The notes: generated by a model not told the origin, from the sequence alone. DNA of 64,000 bases from Serpula lacrymans var. lacrymans S7.9 (GCF_000218685.1 NW_006763306.1:454770-518769); one strand, 5' to 3'. Numbered from the stretch's first letter, positions 46,608 to 59,124 are shown. Numbers and translations are program-made.

Positions 46608-48589
46608 TTATTCCCAAGCTCTTCTCATAGTCTCAGTATTCCTTCTCAGCATCTCGCTGGCAAAATCAGAAAACCGCCCTGCCGTATTCCACACCCACGC
46701 TGCACCTGTTTTCACCCTTCCAGTAGTACTCTCCTGCTCCCAGCCCATTTTTACCATCTCCGCACCCCTCTCAGCCACCATATACACGGCACTCTGAATT
46801 CTCCCATCTGGAATAACGGGAAACACACTTGCATCGATAATGCGCAGTTTCTTCACTCCGTAAACCCTCAACTTCTCGTCAACCACACCCTCCATATCCC
46901 CCCCCGCTTTACCGATTCGACAGGTACCGCAGGCATGATACCCTGTCGAACAGTGTCCCAACACCACATCATCGCCTACGCCTTCTGAATTCAGCCCTTC
47001 CAATTCTTGATCTGCACCATAATAACCTCTCACTACATTGCGGGTTCCATCTCCGCGTTCCAGCACCTCTTTTATAAAGCGTGCTCCCTCACGTAATGCA
47101 GCAAGGTCTACAGGTGCAGAGAGCAAGTTGAGGTTGATCCAAGGTGGCGTAGTCGGCGAGCTGGAGGTCAAGCGGACAGTACCTCGCGATGACGGACGCA
47201 GGAGAGATGTCACAACTGTAAGATAATCACCTGATTTAGGTGTCTCGATATGCGGTAAAAACGGAGGGAAGAAGAGTGGCTATGGAAAACTCGGTCAGCT
47301 TCTCAGTTCACACCACAATGATGAGAAGCCTACGAGAAAGTCATATTCGAAATGCGGCTGTCCTCCCGGTCCAAGGGGATCCTTATGGTCTTGCTTGCTC
47401 GCCAGGTCTCGCCACTCCTTGCACTGTTTGAGTCTCTCATCGAGTCGTGTGAATGCAGACATTTCCAGCAACGCGCAGCCAAGCGGGCCCTTGCCTGTTT
47501 CATCGTATTCCCTCTGTGCCGCTGCGTAATCTTTACTCCCAGGACGGAGAATGTGGTCAAGCCCACGTCCGTCGGATACTTGATAGACCTGCGCAAATAC
47601 AGGGTGTTCTTGGAGATTGAGCCCTACTTGAGGTGAGTCTACTTTACATTCGATGCCTTGAGACGCGAGCTCTGACTTTGGGCCAACACCTGATAGAAGA
47701 AGAATGTGGGGGGACTCAAATACACCTGCTGAGAGAATAACTTCGTTCCTTGCACGGATAACTCGACGAGGATTTCCTTGTTCATCGACGAGTTCTATAC
47801 CAGTGGCGATATACGCGTCCGAGGCTGCATCTTTTTCCATCACAATACGACTGACTGTTGCTTGTGTAAGAACAGAGATGTTGTTTTTTCCGTGTAAAAA
47901 AGCGACGCTCGTTGTACGAATGCCGTTACGAATGGAGCTAATAAGATGGGTAAGGCCATTTACAGAACCACTGAAAATGTCCTTCGTTACAGGAAGACCT
48001 CGGCTAGTCCAAGCATGAACAATATCTTGCGCGAATGGAAGGGGAGGGACAGCTCGAAGATTGAGCGGGCCATTTTCCCCTACATCGCCTGGATCGGTAC
48101 ATAAGGCTGGTAAATTGTAGGGTTCTTTGAGGGAAGCAGACTAGACGTCACCATAAGTGGACAAGTTTAGAACCCTCAAAAGGAAAGGAGTACCTTGGCG
48201 AAATACGACTTGCAAGCGTTCCACGACCAGGTGTCACCGCCGTAAGCCTTCCAATCGTCGTATAACGCAGCGCTTCCGCGATGCCAGGAGTAATAATTAA
48301 GACAGCTGCTTCCTCCAAGAACCTTGCCCCGAGTAACATGTTCTTCTTCTCGCTGAAAATCAGGTCTGTCGATGAGCTTGGCTTTGTATGCCCAGTCGTA
48401 CTCCGATTCAATGAGAGTGTGGGCCAGAGCAGGGGTCGATATAGCTTTTACGCCATCTGGGTGTTTTCCTGCTTCGACGAGGAGGATGGAAAGGGAAGGC
48501 GATAACTCTGCGAGTCTGCCAGCGACAGTGCACCCGGCTGTACCACCGCCAATGATGATGAAGTCGTATTCTTCGGTGATGCGGTTCAT
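46608..48589 (-). CDS. GMC oxidoreductase (FAD-dependent alcohol/choline dehydrogenase-like)
   Basis: FAD flavoenzyme of the glucose-methanol-choline family; the exact alcohol or sugar substrate is unknown. ATG 48589 opens MNRITEEYDFIIIGGGTAGC with the GxGxxG dinucleotide motif, followed by the first GMC signature RGKVLGGSSCLNYYSWHRGS. Later come the second signature ILSAGVFESPHILLLSGVGP, HPVFAQVYQV and, near the end, YHACGTCRIG with the C-terminal active-site region IIDASVFPVIPDGRIQSAVY. Two or so short introns are needed, one near 48130-48190 and one near 47220-47300. The frame looks intact. There is no signal peptide, so it is probably intracellular. It is head to head with a caleosin gene. 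Confidence 0.9.
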
Positions 48590-48867
48590 GTCGAGTGGAG
48601 TTTTTCTGGCGTAGTGTAACTAAGTCTCATTCTTTTTTAATCTACACATACTATTTCAATTACTGATGGCATGACGTCCTTGTCGACGTCGATACCTCCT
48701 TTTCATACACCTCCTTTTCATACATATGTGGTGTCGCTCCCACATGTTCGACGTCATTGCAGCCTGCATCGAAATAATACACAAGTTCTCGCCTTAGTTC
48801 ACCTCCTATACTAGCGGTCCTCAAATACTCGTTGGTCTGAATCCACCCCTGGGCCACCCATAACACC
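48590..48867. promoter_or_regulatory. shared divergent promoter of GMC oxidoreductase and caleosin
   Basis: Only 278 bases separate the two start codons, so both core promoters must lie here. A nearly exact local repeat, CTCCTTTTCATACA, occurs twice at about 48705-48725. No clear TATA box is seen. Confidence 0.45.
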
Positions 48868-49714
48868 ATGCCCCAACCTGAAGGTCCTGCCACCACAGCG
48901 ACTTTTGCTCCTGTCACAAAGCAACGAGGCTACCGCCATGACACCGACAGCTCGGTTCCAAAACCATACGTTGCTCGTGCTGCATTAGCACCAACCATAG
49001 ATCATCCAGATGGGTCTCCTAATTATTCAAAAAAATATAGTGAATACGTGAGTCAGTCACTTTGCCCTTTAGCACCAGAGACTCACAGTACCGCAGTCTG
49101 TTATGCAACAGCATGTCACGTTCTGGGACAAGGACAAAGATGGTGTAATTTGGCCAATTGATACCTTCTTTGGTTTCCGTGAACTTGGCTTCAATCTTCT
49201 GTTCAGTATTCTCGCGGTCATCGTCGTTCATTTCGGCTTGTCCCTTCCCACCCATCTCGCGGTGTCTTATCTCCCTGACCCCTTCTTCCGTATCTACGTC
49301 AAGCCTATCCACAAAGACAAACACGGTTCAGACTCGGGTGCTTTCGACACAGAAGGGAGGTTCATCCCGTCTCGCTTCGAGGATGCATTTTCCAAGTATG
49401 CGGCCCCGTCGAAAGATTCGCCCACATTCCCATCCGACTCACTTTCCCTCCGCGAAGTCTTCAAGTTGATGAGGGGTCAGCGCTGCGCCATGGACCCATT
49501 TGGATGGACTGCTTCGACACTTGAGTGGGGGACTTCTTGGCTGTTGCTGCAGAAGAATGGCAGGATCGATAAGGAGGATATGAGGAAGGTGTTTGACGGA
49601 TCGATATTTTTCGAGATTAGCGATGCGCGCAAGAAGGGAGGTTGGAATAAAGGGTGGGGAATTGGAGGCGATGGATTCTTAGGTAGCGAGAAAGTTCTGC
49701 CTTTTAGTTTATAA
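48868..49714 (+). CDS. caleosin (lipid-droplet peroxygenase-like)
   Basis: Caleosins are calcium-binding, haem-dependent peroxygenases on lipid droplets or ER membranes; they oxidise fatty-acid hydroperoxides. Two exons (48868-49047 and 49097-49714) give about 265 residues, close to the family norm. Features in order: a soluble N-terminus; the His of QQHVTFWD followed by an EF-hand DKDKDGVIWPIDTFFGF; a hydrophobic segment LLFSILAVIVVHFGLSLPTH; the region SYLPDPFFRIYVKPIHKDKH with the second conserved His; then SRFEDAFSKYA, DPFGWTASTLEW, and GRIDKEDMRKVFDGSIFFEI. The intron ends at CCGCAG just before SVMQQHV. The intact histidines and EF-hand suggest an active enzyme. Confidence 0.92.
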
Positions 49715-50080
49715 ACCTTGACTTTGATTTCTTGTGACAAGAACATTTGTAAAAATATGTTTTGATCCCAGATGCCTCGCTTGTGACAATTATTGAATAT
49801 GCTGTTGCATGATAGTGGTTTTACTCAGTCTTAAATCCTCCTTTGCTATACGTTTGACATACTTCATGGTATGATTGTGTTGTTATTCCGAAGTTCGGTC
49901 TTGGTAAATATTAGGAGTGACATGTCATGTAGCACGTGATCGCGTTTGCTAAATGTCACGCGCATCATTGTCACAAAGGCTCTGGTACCACGCTGAGTTG
50001 TTTGCGACCGTCTTCAGTTTAGTATATTGCACCTGATTGACTTAGATGCTCAAGTTCACCTATATCTACATTATAACTCA
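49715..50080. other. intergenic region, no gene seen
   Basis: About 365 bases holding the caleosin 3' end and the promoter of the RecQ gene. AT-rich; nothing else recognised. Confidence 0.5.
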
Positions 50081-53000
50081 ATGTCAGACTCAGATAATTT
50101 CTTCGGTGAACTAGACGATGAACGTGGCTCTTCCTTGTCCGTGTTGCAACTCTCTCCAGTTCCATGCGGCCTACTGAGAGCTCATACTCATGAATAGAAG
50201 CCCAAGGAACAGTCCGAACTTGGAAGAAAAAGACGGTGGTCCTTTTTCTGTTGCAAATCCAGAGTGTTGCAGGTAAGCAGCAGCGTTAGCGTCGGTCAGA
50301 CAAAGTTTTACTAAAAGAATTTACAGAGTCCTGAGAGAGAGTTCGTACTTACACTTCATTGCTGACCGCTTATTTCTCAGTGTTCTATCTAGTTTTTGGC
50401 CATGTGGACTATAAAGGCAAGCAACGGGAAATTGTAGAAGCTGCAATATCAGGTTCGTTTGAATGATGTGTCTCATGCTTTGCAGTCGACATTGAGATAT
50501 AGGTGTCGACGTCTTTGTTCTGGCTCCAACTGGAATGGGAAAGGTGAGCCTATATATTTGCCTAATTCTTGTGTCTGTCTACAAATATGAGAGTAGAGTG
50601 TATGCTTTCAGGTTCCTGCTGTGGTCGAAAAGGTATGGTTTCTTATTGTGTCTTACGAAAATCCATGAACGTTTTTTAAGTTTGGTATATCGATTGTCGT
50701 ATCTCCGCTGCTTGGTATGTGGCTACGGTGGTTGTAAAACCTTTGATTCTAACATGCATATAACCTAGCCTTGATGAAGAACCGTAAGTGGCTTTCCCCT
50801 GATGGTTAATATTTATCCATAATCTTGTATTTCTATACAGAGGTGGCAAGTCTTCGACGAAAAAATGTATGTGTGGCATCACTAACGTCTGAAACACCCA
50901 AAGAGGACAAACAAGAGGTATAATAAGGCAGCCATTCTCTCATTCACTGAGATCTGATCCACAGACTAGATTCTTGACGACCTTTTATCTGGGCAACCAC
51001 AAAATCGTTTACTCTATAGTGAGCCCACCACGTACTGCATACTGTGACATCATTGACATCAATCGTAGTCACTCCCGAGAGACTTTTTACTAAAGATATT
51101 ATGAGGCTGCTGACTATCGTATACGAAAGACAGAGAGTAAACAGGCTGGTTGTAGATGAGGTGCTTTTTATTGATTTCAATTCCGGCGTTGGTTTTCGAT
51201 GCTAATCAGCAAGTCGTCGCTCTTCAGGCTCACTGTATCTCCGTCAGTACCGTATTATCGATCTGTTAATATTTTACCAAGCCTTAGGATAGGAATGGGG
51301 ACACGATTTCCGGGCTGAATATAGAAAGCTAGGAAATTTTCGTGATCGCTTTCCAGGGGTACCAATAATGGCGCTCACAGCGACCGCTACACCTGGGTAA
51401 TATCAATCTTATCATCCCATATTTATGACTAACATACGGCAAGTGTCCAGCAAGACATTATCCGAAGCCTAAAGATGGATAGAAATAGTTTATTTAAAGC
51501 GGTGCATCCTTTCAATAGGCCAAACCTTTTTTATGAGGTGCTGAAACTTTCGGCTCCAATTTCGGACTCCTATACTTACAGTATTTGTTCAGGTTCGGTA
51601 TGCGTCTGCACCTGATTCTCTTTCCCAGATGGCCGATATCCTCGAATTCATAACGAGTCTGCATCGACGACGTGAAAGGCCTTCTTCTGGAATAGTGTAT
51701 TGCAGGACACGTGTCGTGTGTGACGAGCTTTCTGCGTATCTTCGGGGCAAGGGCCTCAACTCAAGACCATATCATCGTGGAATTCCGTATGTTGGGTCAT
51801 GCCAGCATTCTGTGTATAAATTTTGACTAGAACCGCCACCTTGTGACTCTAGTGCTAAAACGCTCGACAAAACTCTGAAAGAATGGGAACAAGGAGGTTC
51901 AGGGGAGGGTGTAGACGTTGTAAGTTTTACATTTTCAATGGAGGGAGGATCTGTAATGAAAGGCTCCTCAAGGTATGCGCGACTATCGCCTTCGGTATGG
52001 GTATTGATAAGAGCGATGTCCGGTAAGCAAATATAAATCTCGAGTTTAATGTGGGACAGAAGGTCTGATTAGGATGTTCAAGATATATCATTCATTTTGA
52101 CCTCCCTAAGAGTTTCGAAGGTGAATTTTCTGCTTTTCCTTCAGTATCATGCTCATAGGTACCAGGCTATTATCAGGAGACAGGTATGTCACGAAATATT
52201 CACTGGCTTGACGTGCATTGATAGCTTTGCATAGGCAGGGCTGGTCGCGATGATGCAGTAAGTTCCGTGCCCCTCTTAAGTCACGGGTCTGTCTGGAGAT
52301 TATATTGTAGCCTTCAAGATGTATACTATATTATTGTATGCTTCCTGTTCTATCGCAACGCTCGTATAAGAGCTTAGCATATTTTTTATAGCCCGGGAAG
52401 ATGCTTTTCGACTTCGAAGGCTTGTGTCGGGCTCTCATGCTCGACGACAATTTGCAGCCGACGCTGCGGACGGTCCCGCTCCTAGCCAGAGATCGATAGA
52501 TAGTTTCAGCTCGGTTAGTGAACTTCAGAATCCGTTAAAATTGTGGCTTATGTGCTGGTTTTAGTTAATCAATTTTGCTGAAAATACTCACATATGTCGA
52601 CATGTGGTGTGTTTCTTCACGTCGCTTTTCAAAAGCTCAGCACGACTTATCATCTCGAAAGTCAATCTGCAGGTACTTTGGAGAATTTATTGATGTAACA
52701 GACAAAGCAATAGCCAAAAACTATTGTAACCAGATGTGTGACGTATGTTTCCTGAAAATCTGTTGCTCATCCAACATTACAAACTACCTTACAGGTGTGC
52801 AAATACCCCGATAAGACCAAACGTCGAAAACAGAAACTTACTGATGAAGAAGATATTGGAGCACTGACGTCTAATCTCGACGATCACATCAAACATACGG
52901 TGGACGATGAAGGCGACAGTTACAGTGCCAATGCCCTTCAGGCTAGGAACCGGTCTTCTGCGGAAGGCCCTTGGAATAAAGCGGTTTGGAAGCCTCCGAA

Positions 53001-54072
53001 CCGAGGAGGAGGGGGCAGTGACAGTAAATCTGATCCGTTTGCGCAGCAGCAATCTTCAGGAGGTAGTAAACGTCCAAACGACATCTCATATGATGCGAGC
53101 TCGAAAAAACCGAAGTCTAGCCATGCCATGCCATCTAAACTTAGTGAGTAATATGTGCCGCGTAGACACAGGGCTACCTGACTTTTTGTGTTTCAGTAAC
53201 GAAACCATTTGAATCTATGAGAAGCCTGAAGAAACCTTTCAAAACACCATTCAAAATACCAGCAGTGCCACAGAATCCTCCAAGGCCTGAAAGGAGAGTC
53301 AGTCCACAAGCGCTAGAAGATGAGGATGTTATCATTGTGGAGGATCACGAGCTTTCCTGCAATTCAAGTATTCCCCCGTTGGCAGACCAACACGATGAAG
53401 TGGAGATAGTGGATACTGCACTCCAATACTCAGGCCGTATTTGTACGTAGTTGAGTTATTGTTCCGAGCTATAACTCACTGGTAGTCTGTTTACCTGAAC
53501 AGCTCCCTCGGTAGAGCTCCCCGAAGTAGGCGTAGAACTCGATGCTGGTTTTTCGCAAAAAATATCCGTATGTCTCCTTCTAATGCTGAGACGGATTCCA
53601 ATGACGTTGGTGACTTCCGGTTCCAGTCAAATCTCCGTGAGGACTCTTTCAATTCTCTTAGAGGTGTTTTGCACAAGGTCTTTATGATGAATGGGAAAGA
53701 AACCGAGGATCAAATGTGGAGTTATCTTGAATATTCTCCTTCCACAGCAAACGGAAGGTCAGTGGTCTTCTAGTCCAAGAATATCGGTTCTTAATGATTC
53801 CTCGTTGTTACTCGTTGTCTAGGGATACAGTCCTTGCAGAGGCTGCCAAGGCGATCGAGTATTCTGCTCATACTATGTCAGTAACGGATACAGGATACAA
53901 AGAACGTCTGCGAGCCAAAATGCAAGCAGTTGAGATGATGAAAAGGGGAGATGTGTGGGGTAGGATGTCGTCTGGCACGGAAGATGACGATGAATTGGTG
54001 GAAGCTGTGGATGCACTCAAGCAGGCTTGTGTAAGGTGGCAGAAGAAAGTCGGGAAGACGGCAATGACATAG
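50081..54072 (+). CDS. RecQ-family DNA helicase
   Basis: 3'-5' DNA helicase for recombination control and replication-fork repair. The likely start is ATG 50081 ([20 protein letters not shown]). After the RecQ motif 0 ([17 protein letters not shown]) come motif [20 protein letters not shown], motif Ia region SIVVSPLL, motif II with the DEAH box split by an intron (VVDE | AHCIS then [14 protein letters not shown]), motif [13 protein letters not shown], motif [10 protein letters not shown], motif [13 protein letters not shown] and motif [16 protein letters not shown] zinc-binding RQC-like part follows ([15 protein letters not shown]). The C-terminal ~350 residues are low-complexity and basic, with a final helical part. 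At an A6 run (53557-53562) the frame shifts, and the last coding blocks lie one frame away. About 20 introns. Confidence 0.88.
53557..53562 (+). other. apparent frameshift at an A6 run in the RecQ gene
   Basis: Coding resemblance continues in one frame up to FSQK and in another frame from [15 protein letters not shown] onward. The change falls at a homopolymer, and no intron of normal length fits between. It could be a sequence error or a truncating mutation that removes the last ~150 residues but leaves the helicase core. Confidence 0.55.
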
Positions 54073-54378
54073 GTGTAGGTCTCCTGAAGATTTTCGCCAT
54101 AGTAAGTTACAACAAAAACCCTTGACGGCACAGTGAGGTCTATCGATGACTATCAACGTGCATACGGATTAAGTACCCTTTCTGACAGGATTTGGAATGT
54201 AATTGTAATAGAATGGCCCACCGATTCTGCTTTAACTTACACTAAGGCGACATAAACAAGGCACCACGACACAAAGTTGACTATACACAGCTTCATGGTG
54301 ATATTCCAAGTCGAGTGTTACATGTGGTCTTGCATGGGCTGACTTAACTGTGGGCACCTTTGCCAACACTCCATACAC
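54073..54378. other. convergent 3' flanks, no gene seen
   Basis: About 300 bases between the RecQ and amidase stop codons. AT-rich with no coding signal. Confidence 0.55.
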
Positions 54379-55737
54379 TTACGCCTTCCTCTCGCTGGCC
54401 CATTGCGTGTAGTAGGCGAGGACGCCCGGACCCTCGACGAAGGGAGTATAAAGCAGAGGAACCAGCAAATGTCTTGCCTATGCATCCGTAAAAGAATTAT
54501 AGGATGGACGCCACCGATGCCAAGTAAATTCAGCGTCATATGAAAGGAAGGTTTTGTGTTCAAATGAGTTCAAAGATGAGCCCAAAGAAATTGATTAAAA
54601 CCGGTACGTCAATGATAGGGTGTATCTGACGACTATGTATGCGCACCATTCTCGAATCCAAATCGATTGGACACGACAACTATCAGCTCTTCAGGGATCC
54701 GCTCGGCCTCTGCAGTAGTTTCGGCTTCAGCACGTGCTTCTTCCACAGCAGCCCACAAAGGCCGCAGACGCAATGCCCAATAGTTCAAAGTTTCCCGATC
54801 TGGCTCTGAACTATCCGTTATTTTGCCCTCATCTTGCTCACTTTCATTGCCACCTTTATCAGCTTGATCGTGGTGCAACCAAGCGTTGAGCAACACTAAT
54901 AAACGAGTACCTTTATCTATGCAGTGCTGCGCCAGTTCGTATGGTCCTGTCTCGAGTGAGGACCAAACGGCAGGCTTTTGGACGTTAAGATCGTTGCATA
55001 TAGCCAGTGTCATAAGCCCTATGGGTTGGGGAAGAGATAACGTGGTGAACCCTGTTCCTATGGCAGGATTAGGACTGAGGTTATAGTCCAGATCAGACGG
55101 AATAAATACCTGGTATAGCCCACGGGATATCTGTCTCGAAGAGGTTTGTCTTACGGATCGGGTTCGAAGTGACTAGTTGACCGGAATGATCGTACATCAC
55201 TGCGCTGTTGGCGCCGAACAGCGTTTCTCCATCTCTATCTGCGCTTATTGTGGCATCATGACTCTCCACACGTTCTGGGTACCCAGCGGTGACATAGCAA
55301 TGGAGGGATTGTGCGAGTTCTGCACAGAAACGAGAGGTGGGCCCGGTGTGCGGATGTTCTAGGTATGGCGATATAGAAGCCATGTTCGAGAAAACGTAAC
55401 CTGGACCAGGTGCGTAAGAATCTAAATGTAAAGGTGGAAAATGCTACGCCCACTCACCGGTGAATATCATCTCTGGCAGACACACGAGATCAACTGAACG
55501 AGGTATGATCCTGCAGGAAGACGAGAGATCAGCCTGTTGTTTTTTTGTAAGTTGAAGAATATTGGTTATCCACGTCCTGCTTGCATAGTTCTCTAGCTTT
55601 TGCTATGTTTGCGTGAACTTGGCCTATCTTCGTGCCATGATAGGACGTAAGTGGCAGAAGGCAGGTGCTACAAGTACTAAATCGCAAACCTTCGGTGCAA
55701 ACTGTACGACAGCTATACGCAAAGTGGTGGAGGCCAT
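54379..55737 (-). CDS. protein N-terminal amidase (nitrilase superfamily, NTA1-like)
   Basis: C-N hydrolase expected to deamidate N-terminal Asn or Gln, the entry step of the Arg/N-degron pathway. The ATG at 55737 gives MASTTLRIAVVQFAPK, spliced to IGQVHANIAKARELCKQ. The Glu-Lys-Cys catalytic triad is visible: Glu in VDLVCLPEMIFTG, Lys in NPIRKTNLFETD and Cys in LAICNDLN. Also typical are FSNMASISPYLEHPHTGPTS after the Glu block, and the final exon FAGSSALYTPFVEGPGVLAY ending YTQWASERKA. An insert of about 60 acidic residues (DQADKGGNESEQDEGKITDS onward) separates the Cys block from the end. Five or so introns. It is head to head with lipoyl synthase. Confidence 0.85.
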
Positions 55738-56001
55738 TTAAATGAACTGCGTTTTGGCTAGGAAACTCCAACTGAACCTGAAGTCCAGCTCACATTGACC
55801 ACGAGGTCAAAGTTCACACTTCGATCAATGATCAGCGTGTGCCGGGCCGGCCCCGCATTTGTGTGTATTTGGCTGCTGTGGCTACTTAGACTCCCAAGGT
55901 GTTCCGATCCCTTGAGTTTGTAAAGTAAGCCGCTGAGGCTTGGTGGTCTCCTTGTTCCCAGCAACTCGCCATACAGCTATCCTTCTCATTTTTCTACAAT
56001 A
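55738..56001. promoter_or_regulatory. shared divergent promoter of amidase and lipoyl synthase
   Basis: The start codons are 264 bases apart on opposite strands, so both promoters lie here. A pyrimidine-rich tract TCTCATTTTTCTACAATA directly precedes the lipoyl synthase ATG. Confidence 0.45.
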
Positions 56002-57500
56002 ATGTCGCTTTTACATCCTCTACGACGCTCTTGTATTCGTCGGACACCAACCTGTCTTCGTTCTTTGGCCACACCATCATCTTCAAAGCCGAAATTCAGT
56101 GATAATCTTGCCAGCGGGCCCTCATTAGATGATTTTATATCTGGGGAAGAAGTGACAGAACGTGTGGTCCTTGGAAACACTAAAGGGTAAGATGCAGTCT
56201 CTCTTCTCTCTCTTCAGAGCTCAAGAATATGGGAATGGGCTAGACCTCGGTTACCTGGTTTCCTGAAAACGAAACCACCTTCCGGATCGTCCTTTAACAA
56301 GATAAAGAAGGACCTTAGAGGTTTGGGTCTTCATACCGTATGTGAAGAGGCTCGCTGTCCCAATATCGGCGAATGTTGGGGTGGCAAAGAGGGTGTGAGC
56401 GAAGCAGAGGGCAAAAGGGCTGCCACTGCCACAATCATGGTATTTTTTTTTTCACCCCATCTGCCGTGTTATGTCTAATCTAAATTTCAACTATCTGTCT
56501 CATAGCTGATGGGTGACACATGTACTCGTGGCTGCAGATTCTGTTCGGTGAAAACCTCTCGTGCTCCCCCTCCATTAGATCCACACGAGCCTGAGAACAC
56601 AGCAGAAGCAATCAGTCGATGGGGTCTAGGCTACATTGTTCTGACAAGCGTTGATCGTGACGGTAAGCTCTGCAGGTTACTTCCAACTCGCTGGTTATTA
56701 ATCTAATCTGTCAAAGACCTTGCGGACGGTGGAGCACGTCACTTTGCTGAAACAATCATAAAGATCAAACAGAAGTGAATACCTCATCCTATCTTGCTTT
56801 CTTGTTGCACCATCGCTGATTTGACGGTTTTTCAGAGCTCCACATATCCTAGTAGAAGCACTCACGGGCGATTTTGCCGGCTCTTTGGCTGGAGTGTCCA
56901 CTGTAGCAAAGTCGGGTTTGGACGTATATGCACATAATGTAGAAACAGTGGAGGCCCTCACCCCATATGTACGAGACCGGCGAGCAACTTTCCGACAAAG
57001 TTTAAAGGTATTAGAACATGCGAAGAAGGAAGGCGTGCGGATTACCAAGACGAGTATAATGTTGGGTGTCGGTGAGAATGAGGAGCAGCTTATGGATGCT
57101 TTACGGGGTCAGTGTCAACTCATAGTTATGAGCTAACTACATCTTATCTGCCTTGCGAACAGAACTCAGAAAGGTCGACGTCGACGTCGTTACATTTGGT
57201 CAATACATGCGACCAACAAAACGGCATATGAAGGTTGATCGTTACGTCGAGCCAGCTGAATTTGACCGATGGAGGCAGGTTGCTGAGGATATGGGCTTCT
57301 TATACGTAGCAAGTGGACCCCTCGTGAGAAGTAGCTATAAGGTGAGCAGTATTTTGGTGTTGTCCCTCCATTCCCACTCTTAACTCTTTCCCAAGGCTGG
57401 TGAATTCTTTATAGAGAATGTGTTGAGAGGAAAGGGCTCTCAGAAAAAGGCCCAGGATCTCATAGCCAAGGAAGCTACTGATACTTTATCAACCAGTTAG
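56002..57500 (+). CDS. lipoyl synthase, mitochondrial
   Basis: Radical-SAM enzyme that inserts two sulphurs into octanoyl groups on lipoyl domains of mitochondrial dehydrogenases and the glycine cleavage system. ATG 56002 opens a presequence-like, Arg/Ser-rich N-terminus [20 protein letters not shown]. Both iron-sulphur cluster sites are present: the auxiliary cluster [13 protein letters not shown] and the radical-[11 protein letters not shown]. Also seen are [73 protein letters not shown] and the conserved C-terminal Ser region [13 protein letters not shown]. Five or six short introns; stop at 57498-57500. All catalytic motifs are intact. Confidence 0.93.
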
Positions 57501-57712
57501 ACATATATAATGTGTATATTTTACCCTCTGATAGCAAGAATATTGGCTCCCCACTTTCACCAACGCAGGTTACGCCAGGACGTGGGAGTATACGAAGCTT
57601 GGAGGTGGCTTGAACTAATCCCATCCTTCATACGTATATCCTAATCACCCATAAACAACCTCACCAGGTCGCAATGTTCTCTTTCCTCACTCCAATTCCA
57701 AAAATAATACAT

Positions 57713-59124
57713 CTATCGCACGTCTACTGGTTTTACATCTGGATCAAAAGAGTGTGAATACCCAAATTCCTCGCCCATCATCCGTAGATGAGCTCCACCT
57801 TCTGGGTCGCCTATCTCCGTTTGCTCCGTAATGTGAACGGTCATGGGCTGCATCGGATAGCTCAGAATTTGCATATCTTTGCTCTCCTCGCTTCGTGCAC
57901 TATGTCGCCTCCACTGCGTACGGAGCGCACTAGGGAAAGACCTAGCTGTAGAGACACCGAAGTCGCTGGATGGGGTACCGCTGCCACCTAGATGGAAGCG
58001 AATTTGGAGAGTAATGAGTGAGAAGGCTATGCCCTAACAGGGGAACAATATTATTGCGGTCAGTGTAAGTCGCGATCAAGAAGTGGCAACATACCACAAC
58101 TGGCGCACAAACATCCAGAGCGGGGTACTGCCCGTTGGATCCAGTTACATACGCGATAAGTACCGCCAGGATACTAGAGGTATATAGAGCACCACTTTCC
58201 ATGATGACAATTGAGATGGGTAATAAGTTGGCTATTCCCTTCACAAACTGACGAGTATAATAGATGCGCCAAGCAATCCCAACTGTTAAGCGGTAGATCG
58301 AGGTAAGTTACACGACGAGGATAAAATTTGGTTCGAGAGTGAACCTACCTGTACAGGTCGCATTAGTGAACATGGTCAAAGTAAAGAATGTTAGGATCCA
58401 ATGAGTTCCAGTTTGAAATACAGATTGATCGGGCCCTGCTTGCGAAAGCGACCAGGCAATGATATACCCAACAGCTAAGTAAGATCAATTAAAGGTATTT
58501 GTGGGATAAACACCAGTGGGAGCTTACCAGTGTTGACTGCAAGAAGAACTCCATACGGAATAGCTACCCAAATGCTCCTCATGTTCACCACATAGCAGCG
58601 CCATATCTAATATCATAGCTGAAATCTGGCGCGTAAACAACTGAACTATAAACTTACCAGAACGCTGTCGCCAAGGATGGTCAGTGTAATATATATCACG
58701 GTCTTGGCGGTCTCCAATGGACTGGCAAGATTTGAATAGTACTCGTTTGCACCTCCCTCGGAAGTATGGGTGAAAGCTATCACAGCTCGTAAGAAGTCGA
58801 TGATAAGGTGCTATATAGTCGAAGAAGAAAAAACCCCATGAGCCTCGTCATCAGGCGCAAGGGGGCATCGGCCGGATCTAGCTCACCGCAGTTGACAGCA
58901 CCAGCATAACACTCCCAACGGATATTAGAGTACGCCGCTGAATATACCCTGCCTGCCCTTTATGAAGGAGGACAATCACCGATATCCAATACAGGGTAAA
59001 AAAGATACCTGAGTGGCAAAGTTAAGTTAGCTACTAATATCAAAAATCTAGTTGGCGTTTTACCATAGAGAAAAGTCTCCAGGAACAATGCGAGGATTTC
59101 GGCCTTGTCTAGGGATATGTTCAT
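57713..59124 (-). CDS. seven-transmembrane fungal protein, unknown function
   Basis: Multi-exon gene from ATG 59124 (MNISLDKAEILALFLETFLY) to TAG at 57713. It codes for about seven hydrophobic segments: ALFLETFLYGIFFTLYWISV, RTLISVGSVMLVLSTAHLII, AKTVIYITLTILGDSVLIWR, IWVAIPYGVLLAVNT, IIAWSL, HWILTFFTLTMFTNATCTAL, IVIMESGALYTSSILAVLIA and a last one GIAFSLITLQIRF. A ~110-residue charged C-terminal tail follows (SARSFPSALRTQWRRHSARS and on). This layout is common in Agaricomycetes as large families of 7-TM proteins without an assigned ligand. It has no signal peptide. At least six short introns are placed with good splice sites. Receptor or sensor function is only inference. Confidence 0.75.
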
